Shown piece after piece: positions 1 to 5,372 of a stretch of 5,561 nucleotides of DNA. The first letter of the stretch is position 1. The number at the start of each line of letters is the position of its first letter. The notes under the pieces are model-generated. The model worked only from the letters and a program-made list of their open reading frames with translations. It did not search any database and was not told where the DNA came from. Source of the DNA: an uncultured Actinoplanes sp. (GTDB lineage: Bacteria; Actinomycetota; Actinomycetes; Mycobacteriales; Micromonosporaceae); NCBI GenBank assembly GCA_934667465.1, contig CAKUMG010000459.1, forward strand, positions 1 through 5,561, given 5' to 3'. The translations under genes were made by a program, and so were the position numbers.

Positions 1-2
1 TT

Positions 3-32
3 CCGGGGTCGAGTGCTTCGCCGGGGTCATGA
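3..32 (+). CDS. Possible 3' end of an upstream gene, overlapping the toxin start (partial)
   Basis: The frame that begins at base 3 is open and stops at TGA 30-32, giving a tail that reads PGSSASPGS. Its stop overlaps the ATG at 29 as ATGA, the usual arrangement of translationally coupled actinobacterial genes. In actinobacterial toxin operons a small WXG100- or EspC-like gene commonly sits directly before a WXG-type toxin, and a Ser/Gly/Pro-rich tail would suit that. Only nine codons are visible, so identity is unknown and the frame could be open by chance. The toxin frame itself is also open up to the window edge, so the toxin might instead start further upstream. Confidence 0.25.
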   Translation, partial: PGSSASPGS

Positions 33-1303
33 GCGACCCGTCCCCGTGGGCCGGCGTCTGGATCGCGGAGGACGTCGAGCTCATCGCGCAGGGCGTACGC
101 AGCGGCTCGTGGGTGGACGGCACGCTGGGCGTGGTCGGCTTCGGCCTGGACGGGCTGGCGCTGGCCTCCGATCCGGTCGGCGCGCTCCTCCAGTACGGCG
201 TCGCCTGGCTGATCGAGCACGTGAAGCCGCTGTCGGAGGCCCTGGACTGGCTCGCCGGTGACCCCGGGCAGATCGCCGGACACGCCCGGGCGTGGCGCAC
301 CGTCAGTGAACGCCTGACAGACGAGGCGGAGAACCTGTTGCGCGCCGTCCGCTGGGACGTCGGCGAGTGGACCGGCGCGGCGGGCGACGCGTACCGGGAC
401 CACACCGGCCGGCGCGCAGACAGGGTGCGCATTCTCGCGCGGGCCTCCGAGGGCATGGCGCTGATGGTCGAGGGCGCGGGCATGCTGATCGGCACCGTCC
501 GCATCATGGTCCGCGATGCCGTCGCGACCGTGGTCTCCCGGCTCATGGTCTATGCGGGCGAGGTGGCCGCGTCCCTGGGCACCGCCACGCCGCTCGTGAT
601 CGGGCAGGTCTCGTCGCTCTGCGCCTCGTGGGCCGGGAAGATCGCCCGCTGGCTGCGGCAGCTTCTCGCCAGCCTGCGACATCTGGGCAGCGCGATTGAG
701 CAGTTGGGCGCCCGGATCCGGGAGCTGCGCGCCCTGCGCCGCGGCGAGGAGACCGCGGACCTCATGGGGAGGCGCTCCGACTGGGCCGCTCGGCACCCCG
801 CAGATCATCCCCGTCCGCCGAACCGCACCCCGGACGATTATCTGGCCGGCGGCGATCCGGTCTTCCACAGGCCGACGAGCACTGCCGTCGGTTACGACTC
901 CAAGACGATGATGAATTTCGACAAAGTGCTGCCGGAGCCGGGTTTCCACGATGTCGTGGTGCATGGCGAGCGGAATGGGCTCGTGCGGCCCGGCGTCGTG
1001 GGCGAGGACGGCGCCGACTATCCGTCGAAGTTCACGCACCCGAACCAGATCGCCGAAGCGGTGCGCGGCAATCCGCATTACTCCGGTGGACCGGTACGGC
1101 TCGTCGCCTGTCACGGCGGTACCGTGGACCCGGCCGCAGGAGCCCTTCCCGCCGGGCAGGAATTGGCGAACTCCTTGGGCGTACCGGTCAAGGCGCCGAC
1201 CGATGCCGTCGGGGTCGCGAAGTACGATCCGGAACCGCAGACGCCTTTCATCCGGGACGGTGGCACCTGGGTGACCTTCACTCCGACGATCGCTGGATGG
1301 TGA
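29..1303 (+). CDS. Putative type VII-exported polymorphic toxin: WXG-type helical N-terminus plus clan CD peptidase-like C-terminal domain
   Basis: This 424-residue protein has no signal peptide. Residues about 75-235 are almost wholly helical and carry a WXG motif (W114-T-G116, within EWTGAAGDAYR), as in the WXG100/ESX substrate superfamily. Residues 140-200 are strongly hydrophobic or amphipathic, possibly membrane-associating. Residues 238-300 form a charged, proline-rich linker. The C-terminal domain (about 275-424) has a hydrophobic strand ending in His-Gly (FHDVVVHGE, H312) and a second ending in Ala-Cys (VRLVACHGG, C361), followed by a QELANSLGVPVKAPTD segment. This H-G ... A-C order is that of clan CD cysteine peptidases (caspases, C80 toxin proteases). 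Similar tips of actinobacterial WXG and PT-repeat proteins are, to my memory, annotated as putative adhesin or peptidase. The inferred role is a contact-dependent effector exported by a type VII system. No YxxxD/E export signal follows the WXG turn, so a partner may supply it. ATG 29 is chosen for the ATGA overlap; no good Shine-Dalgarno is visible. Catalysis is inferred, not shown. Confidence 0.75.
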   Translation: MSDPSPWAGVWIAEDVELIAQGVRSGSWVDGTLGVVGFGLDGLALASDPVGALLQYGVAWLIEHVKPLSEALDWLAGDPGQIAGHARAWRTVSERLTDEAENLLRAVRWDVGEWTGAAGDAYRDHTGRRADRVRILARASEGMALMVEGAGMLIGTVRIMVRDAVATVVSRLMVYAGEVAASLGTATPLVIGQVSSLCASWAGKIARWLRQLLASLRHLGSAIEQLGARIRELRALRRGEETADLMGRRSDWAARHPADHPRPPNRTPDDYLAGGDPVFHRPTSTAVGYDSKTMMNFDKVLPEPGFHDVVVHGERNGLVRPGVVGEDGADYPSKFTHPNQIAEAVRGNPHYSGGPVRLVACHGGTVDPAAGALPAGQELANSLGVPVKAPTDAVGVAKYDPEPQTPFIRDGGTWVTFTPTIAGW

Positions 1304-1313
1304 GCCCGATGGT

Positions 1314-1318
1314 GAGGA
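1314..1318 (+). promoter_or_regulatory. Shine-Dalgarno GAGGA that sets the start of the putative immunity gene
   Basis: GAGGA lies 8 bases before ATG 1327, near-ideal spacing. The in-frame ATG at 1297 and GTG at 1300, which overlap the toxin stop, have no Shine-Dalgarno, and ATG 1309 has only a weak, too-close GGTGAG. This favours a start at 1327. Confidence 0.5.
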
Positions 1319-1326
1319 CAGCGGGG

Positions 1327-1725
1327 ATGTTCGTCGAGCTGGGCCAGGGCTTCCACCCCGATCCGGAGCTGAGGATCAGGGACCACATCGCGCCCGATCC
1401 GTTGCGCGACGCGGACCGCGTCGTGGCCTATCTGCGGGCCGGGCACGGGCTGATCGACATGATGGACCTCGAGGACGACCCGCTCGACCCGGCGCGGCAG
1501 GTCATGAACGGGAGTTCGATCCTGACCGACGGCGAGTGGTTGTGGCGCTACGACTTCGCCTATTACGTGAGCCGCCACCGGGTCGTGGTTCCCGAGGAGT
1601 TCCTCGCGGTTATCCGGGCGCGGCACTACATCGTGCCGGACGTATCGGTCGAGCGGTTGATCGCGCTGACGCCCGACGCGAAAAGGTTCGCGTTCGGGCT
1701 TGGCGGTGGCGTCCCGCCCGGCTGA
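1327..1725 (+). CDS. Small acidic protein, candidate immunity protein of the preceding toxin
   Basis: The product is about 132 residues, beginning MFVELGQGFHPDPEL. I do not recognise a named family. It has no signal peptide or membrane segment and is rich in Asp and Glu early on (IDMMDLEDDPLDP), with a well-formed globular pattern of alternating hydrophobic residues (SILTDGEWLWRYDFAYYV, then EEFLAVIRARHYIVPDVSVERL). Size, acidity, lack of export signals and position 23 bases after the toxin on the same strand are what is expected of a cytoplasmic immunity protein in a polymorphic toxin operon; that role is inferred from context only. The start at 1327 is chosen for its Shine-Dalgarno. An alternative start at ATG 1297 would add ten residues and overlap the toxin stop (ATGGTGA). 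The gene ends just before a strong stem-loop, so it is probably the last gene of its operon. It could instead be a chaperone or an unrelated protein. Confidence 0.7.
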   Translation: MFVELGQGFHPDPELRIRDHIAPDPLRDADRVVAYLRAGHGLIDMMDLEDDPLDPARQVMNGSSILTDGEWLWRYDFAYYVSRHRVVVPEEFLAVIRARHYIVPDVSVERLIALTPDAKRFAFGLGGGVPPG

Positions 1726-1764
1726 GCGGCGGCGCGGTCAGGTGAGGGCGGGCCGCGCCGCCGC
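1726..1764. terminator. GC-rich stem-loop between convergent genes, probable bidirectional terminator
   Basis: Bases 1726-1737 (GCGGCGGCGCGG) and 1753-1764 (CCGCGCCGCCGC) are perfect 12-base inverted repeats around a 15-base loop. The first arm starts directly after the TGA of the putative immunity gene, and the second lies 9 bases from the stop of the oppositely oriented oxidoreductase gene. There is no T-tract on either side, so it is not a canonical intrinsic terminator. Actinobacteria often use such U-less hairpins between convergent genes, and it may also protect transcript 3' ends. Confidence 0.6.
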
Positions 1765-1773
1765 CGGGGGTGG

Positions 1774-2553
1774 TCAGCCGTTGATCTCGTCGCGCCAGGC
1801 GAGCCAGGTGCGGAGGTCGGAGAGGTCGTGCTCCGGCCCGGACGTGCTGACGTTGAAGAGGGTGACGCCCTGGTCGAGGTAGGCGCGCCCCGCCTCGGCC
1901 GGGCTGCCGGAGACCGCGACGGAGAGTTCGATGTCGCCGAAGTCGCGGCCGACGTCGGCGCAGTGTTGCTTGAGGATGCCGGCCTTGCGTTCGACGGTTT
2001 CGACGTCGCCGAAGCTGTGCCAGATGTCGGCGTGCTTGGCCACCAGGCGGAGGGTCTTCTTCTCGCCGCCGCCGCCGATGAGGACGGGGATCTTGCGGGT
2101 GGGCGCCGGGTTGAGCTTGGCCCAGCGGGATTCGATGCGGGGCAGCGATTCCGCGAGGTCGTCGAGGCGGCCGCCGGCGGTGCCGAACTCGTAGCCGTAC
2201 TCCTGGTAGTCCTTCTCGAACCAGCCGGAGCCGATGCCCAGCAGCAGCCGGCCGTTGCTGATGTGGTCGACGGTGCGGGCCATGTCGGCGAGCAGTTCGG
2301 GGTTGCGGTAGCTGTTGCAGGTGACCAGGGCGCCGATCTCCACGCGCGTGGTCTGCTCGGCCCAGGCGGCGAGCATGGTCCAGCACTCGAAGTGCAGGCC
2401 CTCCGGTTCGCCGTACAGCGGGTAGAAGTGATCCCAGTTGAACAGGATGTCGGCGCCGAGCTCCTCGGCCTCGGCGGCGGTGCGGCGGATGGTCTCGTAG
2501 TCGGCGTGCTGGGGCTGGATCTGCACGCCGATGCGGACGGGCCTCGAAGTCAT
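1774..2553 (-). CDS. LLM-class F420-dependent oxidoreductase (luciferase-like)
   Basis: The product has 259 residues with the luciferase-like monooxygenase TIM-barrel fold. The first strand reads RIGVQIQP (residues 7-14). It is followed by the helix TIRRTAAEAEELGADILFNWDHF (21-43, broken here only for description), with N39-W-D-H at the barrel mouth. VEIGALVTCNSYRNPELLADMA-type sequence (71-92) and DHISNGRLLLGIGSGWF (96-112) are hallmark segments of the F420-dependent branch and contribute to the cofactor pocket. IPVLIGGGGEKKTLRLVAKH (155-174) is the second signature, carrying the phosphate-binding glycines. Members move a hydride between coenzyme F420 and diverse substrates; the substrate here cannot be told from sequence. 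The length is a little short for the superfamily but the core is complete. Its ATG overlaps the stop of the kinase gene (ATGA), and no separate Shine-Dalgarno is visible, so translation probably depends on coupling to the kinase. A flavin-dependent relative cannot be fully excluded. Confidence 0.9.
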   Translation of the reverse strand: MTSRPVRIGVQIQPQHADYETIRRTAAEAEELGADILFNWDHFYPLYGEPEGLHFECWTMLAAWAEQTTRVEIGALVTCNSYRNPELLADMARTVDHISNGRLLLGIGSGWFEKDYQEYGYEFGTAGGRLDDLAESLPRIESRWAKLNPAPTRKIPVLIGGGGEKKTLRLVAKHADIWHSFGDVETVERKAGILKQHCADVGRDFGDIELSVAVSGSPAEAGRAYLDQGVTLFNVSTSGPEHDLSDLRTWLAWRDEING

Positions 2554-4133
2554 GGTCGCAGCGTAACCGGATCATTACTGATGGGCAGCCGTACGCAGGC
2601 CGCGGTGCCCCGCGGCTGCCGTCCGGTCAGCGTGACGGTGCCGTCGTGCCGGCGCACGATGGCGCGGACCCGGCTCAGCCCGAGGCCGCTTCCGGTGGTG
2701 CCCTGGTGGCGGACGTTGCCGGCCCGGTAGAAGCGGTCGAACACCCGGTCGGTCTCGCCCGTGGGGATGCCGATGCCCTCGTCCGTGATGGTCAGTTCCG
2801 CGGCGCCGTCGACGACGGCGAGCCGGACCCGCACCTCGCCGCCGGGGCTGCTGTATTTGACGGCGTTGGAGAGCAGGTCGTCGACGACCTGGCGGAGGCG
2901 GGCGGCGTCGCCGCGGACGACGGGGCGCTCGGACAACTCGGCGACGACGCGACGACTGTCCCCCAGGAAGAGCAGAGCGGAGGCGACCACGGTCGCCAGG
3001 TCGACATCCGTGATCGTGAGCGGCACGTGCCCGCCGTCGAGGCCGGCGAGGTCCAGCAGGGTGTCGACCGTGCTGCACAGCGCCGCCGCGTTGCGTTCGA
3101 TGACCCGGACCATCTGCCGCTCGTCGTCGCTCAGATGGCCGGGCTCCTCGCCGAGGATCGTGGTGTTGGCGCTGATCGAGGTCAGCGGGGTGCGCAGCTC
3201 GTGGCCGACCAGGTCGATGAAGTCGTCCTTGGCGCGGTCGAGCTGCCGGGCGAGGTCGGCCGCGCGGAGCAGCGCCACGAACACCGCGACCTGGGCGGCG
3301 ACGCCGTCGAGGAGCAGCATGAGCAGGTCCTCGTGGGGTTCGGGGACGCCGGCGTAGCAGGTGAGGACGCCGAGCATCGTGCCGCCGTCGTGGACGGGGA
3401 CGGCCAGCACCGTACGGATGCCCGGTGCGGGCGAGGCGTCCGGCACCCAGACCGTGCTCCCCGTGGCCCAGACCCGCCCGGTGATGCCGGCGCCCTTGAC
3501 GACGGTGCGGTCCGCCAGGTGGTCCAGCCCGGAGCCGGGTGCGCTCCAGTGCCCGGCGAGCCGCAGGTCGTCGGTGGCCTCGTCGATGAGCCACAGTTCC
3601 GCGTGGGGCCAGTCCAGCGTCGTGCAGACGGCCTCCAGGACCCCGGGCGCCGCCTCGGCCGCGGTCGTCGCGGCGGTCAGGACCCGGGAGACGACCTGGT
3701 GGCAGCGGCGGAACCGGGCCGCGCGCCGGGCGGCGGTGACCTCGTGGGCCACCTCGACCGCACCCCACGAGTGCCCGTCCGGGCCGGTGATCGGCCGGGC
3801 CTGCGCGGCGAAGGTGCGGTCGGGCAGGCCCGGGGCGCGGAGCAGCAGCTCGGTCTCGACCCGCGGCTCCCCGGCGAGGGCGCGCATCAGGGGCATGCGC
3901 TCCCAGGTCATCGGGGTGCCGTCGGGGTGGGCCAGCGCGGCGACGGCGGCGGCGTGCTGGTCCGGGGTCAGCGCGCCGTCGAGGGGCAGGCCCGCGGACT
4001 CCCGGAGGGCCCGGTTCACCAGGGCCACGTGCCCGTGCTCGTCGCAGGCCATGACGCCGACCGAGAGGCTGTCCAGCAGGGCGTGGAGCAGCTCGCTCTC
4101 CCAGCCGGCGACGTGGCTGTCGGGGGAATCCAT
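2550..4133 (-). CDS. Soluble PAS-GAF sensor histidine kinase
   Basis: The product has 527 residues and no membrane segment, so it is probably cytosolic. Residues about 12-132 look like a PAS domain (LLDSLSVGVMACDEHGHVAL, then a PITGPDG-type loop). Residues about 142-292 form a GAF domain, with a typical end strand (IRTVLAVPVHDGGTMLGVLT, 239-258). HisKA follows at about 303-365 with the H-box DLVGHELRTPLTS and phosphoacceptor H311. HATPase_c spans about 405-517 with N-box N423 (LLSNAVKYS), G1 box DEGIGIP (451-457), F-box FDRFYR (465-470) and G2 box GTTGSGLGLS (478-487), so all ATP-binding boxes are intact. It should autophosphorylate on H311 and pass phosphate to a response regulator in response to a cytoplasmic signal such as redox state or a small ligand. 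No cognate regulator lies next to it. The start at ATG 4133 is preferred because the open frame upstream runs through the methyltransferase gene in another frame and reads as low-complexity Arg/Ser/Ala. GGGGA lies about 10 bases before it. The gene is coupled to the downstream F420 oxidoreductase by ATGA. Confidence 0.92.
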   Translation of the reverse strand: MDSPDSHVAGWESELLHALLDSLSVGVMACDEHGHVALVNRALRESAGLPLDGALTPDQHAAAVAALAHPDGTPMTWERMPLMRALAGEPRVETELLLRAPGLPDRTFAAQARPITGPDGHSWGAVEVAHEVTAARRAARFRRCHQVVSRVLTAATTAAEAAPGVLEAVCTTLDWPHAELWLIDEATDDLRLAGHWSAPGSGLDHLADRTVVKGAGITGRVWATGSTVWVPDASPAPGIRTVLAVPVHDGGTMLGVLTCYAGVPEPHEDLLMLLLDGVAAQVAVFVALLRAADLARQLDRAKDDFIDLVGHELRTPLTSISANTTILGEEPGHLSDDERQMVRVIERNAAALCSTVDTLLDLAGLDGGHVPLTITDVDLATVVASALLFLGDSRRVVAELSERPVVRGDAARLRQVVDDLLSNAVKYSSPGGEVRVRLAVVDGAAELTITDEGIGIPTGETDRVFDRFYRAGNVRHQGTTGSGLGLSRVRAIVRRHDGTVTLTGRQPRGTAACVRLPISNDPVTLRP

Positions 4134-4161
4134 TACCCGCGAATCCCCGGATCGGAATCCG
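4126..4161. repeat. Three GAATCC copies and a small inverted repeat at the kinase start
   Basis: On the plus strand GAATCC occurs at 4126-4131, 4141-4146 and 4155-4160, with start-to-start spacing of 15 and 14 bases. The last copy lies in an inverted repeat, CGGAT (4148-4152) and ATCCG (4157-4161), with a 4-base loop. The set lies in the leader and first codons of the kinase gene, downstream of the candidate promoter, where an operator or mRNA structure could act. Function is unknown and the copies could be chance. Confidence 0.25.
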
Positions 4162-4171
4162 CGTAAACCGG

Positions 4172-4201
4172 ATAATAGGGTCAAACCTGAGGCGGTGCGA
4201 A
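4172..4201 (-). promoter_or_regulatory. Candidate promoter for the kinase-oxidoreductase pair
   Basis: On the minus strand TATTAT (4177-4172) is a good -10 match to TATAAT and stands out as an AT-rich island in GC-rich DNA. An 18-base spacer precedes it and a weak -35, TTCGCA (4201-4196, four of six matches to TTGACA). Transcription would start about 30-35 bases before the kinase ATG. The promoter overlaps the VOC remnant. A separate TTGACC at 4185-4180 is too close to serve with this -10. Confidence 0.3.
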
Positions 4202-4261
4202 GAACTCCAGCGCGATCCCGTCGGGGTCTCTGACTGAGAGGCCCGATCCGTAGGTCGTCAC
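4181..4261 (-). pseudogene. C-terminal remnant of a VOC (glyoxalase/dioxygenase superfamily) gene
   Basis: This 26-codon frame starts with a GTG whose last bases overlap the methyltransferase stop (GTGA) and ends at TGA 4183-4181. Its core, YGSGLSVRDPDGIALEFF, followed by APP, matches the final two strands of VOC-superfamily proteins, in which RDPDG is the hallmark turn and the Glu of ALEFF is the usual metal ligand. Intact members are about 115-140 residues. The other three to four strands and both helices are missing, and the sequence ahead of it is the methyltransferase 3' end in a different frame. It cannot form an enzyme. The likely origin is a deletion that removed most of a VOC gene once located after the methyltransferase gene. 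A short translated peptide made by reinitiation at the GTGA overlap is possible but has no evident role. Its 3' end also houses the candidate kinase promoter, which could explain why it has been kept. Confidence 0.7.
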
Positions 4262-5298
4262 GGCCGCGCCTCGTACACGATGTTGAACGGGGTCTCCGCG
4301 ACCCGGCGGAAGCCGCTGAACCCGGCGTCGCCGGCGAGCTTGCGCAGCGGGCCCTCCCCGGCCTGCGCGCCGAGCGCGTAGCCGCCGCGCTGCGAGAGCG
4401 CATTGGGCACGCACAGGAACGTGGAGAAGTTGTAGTAGACCCGGCCGACGGGGTTCATGTTGTCGGCGACGGTGTCACCCGCGTACGGCTCGACAATCAT
4501 CCAGGTGCCGTCGCCGGCGAGCGTCTCGCGGATGTGCATGGCGGCGCCGAGCGGGTCGCCCATGTCGTGCAGCGAGTCGAACGTGGTCACCAGGTCGTAC
4601 GGGCCGCCGCTGTAGGAGTCCGCGCCGGCCACCTCGAACGTGATCCGGCTGTCCTCGTACGCGCGGGCGTGGTCGATCGATCCGGCGTGGTAGTCCGAGC
4701 CGGTGAACTGCGACTGCGGATAGTGCGCCGCCATCAGCAGGGTGGAGGCGCCGTGCCCGCACCCGACGTCGGCGACGCGGGCGCCCCGGCGCAGCTTCTC
4801 CTCGACGCCGTCCAGCGCCGGGAGCCACGAGGTCATCAGGTTCGCCGTGTAGCCCGGGCGGAAGAACCGCTCACAGCCGGAGAACACGTCGTCGGTGTGC
4901 TGGTGCCAGCCGAGCCCGTCACCCGTACGGAACGCGTCGGTGATCCGCGGCACCGCCTGCAGCGACCCGAGGGCCAGCTGGAAGGCGCCCGGGGCGAAGA
5001 CCGCGCCGTCCGGGTTCGTCAGCGCGAACGCCTGCTCCTCGGTCATCGAGTAGCGGTCGCCGTCCGGGTCGTACTCGACGTAACCGCCGGCCGCCTGGCC
5101 GCGCAGCCACTCCTCGACGTAGCGCGCGGCGGTGCCGGTCCGCGCGGCGAGCTCGGCGGGCCGCTGCGGCTTCTCGGCGAGGGCCTGGTAGAGGCCGAGC
5201 CGGTCGCCGACGACGACATTGCCCGCCGCCACCGTCGCGCCGAGATCGCCGACGAAGCGGTGCAGGAAGTCCATCAGTTTGTCCTGGTCGATTGCCAT
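4258..5298 (-). CDS. Class I SAM-dependent methyltransferase with N-terminal winged-helix domain (Rv2258c-like)
   Basis: The product has 346 residues. Residues about 20-95 form a winged-helix dimerisation-type domain (VVVGDRLGLYQALAE, then AARTGTAARYVEEWLRG and a GGYVEYDPDGDRYSMTEE wing). In this family it usually covers the active site or mediates dimer contacts rather than binding DNA. The Rossmann methyltransferase domain runs from about 160. Motif I is VADVGCGHG (175-183). GSDYH (200-204) supplies the acidic residue after strand 2 that binds the SAM ribose. FDSLHDMGDP (240-249) is the motif after strand 4, and WMIVEPYAGD (266-275) is strand 5. The C-terminal GFSGFRRVAETPFNIVYEARP-type ending is normal for the family, so the gene is complete. 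The methyl acceptor is unknown; relatives act on small molecules. ATG 5298 is chosen because GAGGAG ends 4 bases before it, while an in-frame GTG at 5328 lacks a Shine-Dalgarno. The gene follows the LuxR-type gene after 74 bases, and its stop abuts the VOC remnant. Confidence 0.9.
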   Translation of the reverse strand: MAIDQDKLMDFLHRFVGDLGATVAAGNVVVGDRLGLYQALAEKPQRPAELAARTGTAARYVEEWLRGQAAGGYVEYDPDGDRYSMTEEQAFALTNPDGAVFAPGAFQLALGSLQAVPRITDAFRTGDGLGWHQHTDDVFSGCERFFRPGYTANLMTSWLPALDGVEEKLRRGARVADVGCGHGASTLLMAAHYPQSQFTGSDYHAGSIDHARAYEDSRITFEVAGADSYSGGPYDLVTTFDSLHDMGDPLGAAMHIRETLAGDGTWMIVEPYAGDTVADNMNPVGRVYYNFSTFLCVPNALSQRGGYALGAQAGEGPLRKLAGDAGFSGFRRVAETPFNIVYEARP

Positions 5299-5302
5299 GT
5301 CA

Positions 5303-5308
5303 CTCCTC
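5303..5308 (-). promoter_or_regulatory. Shine-Dalgarno of the methyltransferase gene, within a tiny inverted repeat
   Basis: GAGGAG on the minus strand ends 4 bases before ATG 5298 and fixes the start. It is the second arm of CTCCT-TG-AGGAG (5314-5303), which could form a 4-bp stem with a TTGA loop and partly mask the site. Such a short stem is weak, so a regulatory role is speculative. Confidence 0.55.
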
Positions 5309-5339
5309 AAGGAGAAAAACTTCGACACCGCCAGGGGTA

Positions 5340-5355
5340 CGCGGTGAGCACCGCG
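5340..5355. repeat. Inverted repeat CGCGGTG-AG-CACCGCG upstream of the methyltransferase gene
   Basis: Two perfect 7-base arms flank 2 bases, in the 74-base gap between the LuxR-type stop and the methyltransferase start. The near-palindrome has the shape of a dimer operator. As RNA it would form a hairpin of about 6 bp with a 4-base loop. A TTTTT run lies about 20 bases further on the minus strand, not directly after it, so it is a poor intrinsic terminator. It could be a site for a regulator of the methyltransferase gene or a weak transcript end for the LuxR-type gene. Confidence 0.35.
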
Positions 5356-5372
5356 CCGGGGATCCGTAGGCG

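Noticed and set aside
1111..1626. 171-codon minus-strand frame across the toxin tip and the putative immunity gene
   Set aside because: It is His/Val/Pro-rich antisense sequence without a domain, and the two plus-strand genes here have well-formed protein patterns.
1610..2575. 321-codon minus-strand frame shifted against the oxidoreductase
   Set aside because: It is Arg/His/Pro-rich shadow sequence and would run across the terminator into the opposite gene.
1828..2730. 300-codon plus-strand frame antisense to the F420 oxidoreductase gene
   Set aside because: It is low complexity and has no family resemblance, while the minus strand shows a full LLM-class enzyme here.
2575..3768. 397-codon minus-strand frame shifted against the kinase
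   Set aside because: It is almost entirely Arg/Gly/Pro/His, the typical shadow of a GC-rich gene read in the wrong frame.
2646..4166. 506-codon open frame on the plus strand, antisense to the kinase gene
   Set aside because: The translation is Gly/Val/Ala/Asp/Arg-rich with no recognisable domain, and the opposite strand encodes a complete histidine kinase with all motifs. Long antisense frames are expected from GC-rich third positions.
4180..4185. TTGACC as a -35 element
   Set aside because: It lies immediately next to TATTAT, and no acceptable -10 occurs 16-19 bases downstream of it.
4134..4403. N-terminal extension of the kinase by 90 codons
   Set aside because: The added sequence is low-complexity Arg/Ser/Ala, overlaps the methyltransferase gene in another frame, and a start at 4133 gives a normal PAS N-terminus.
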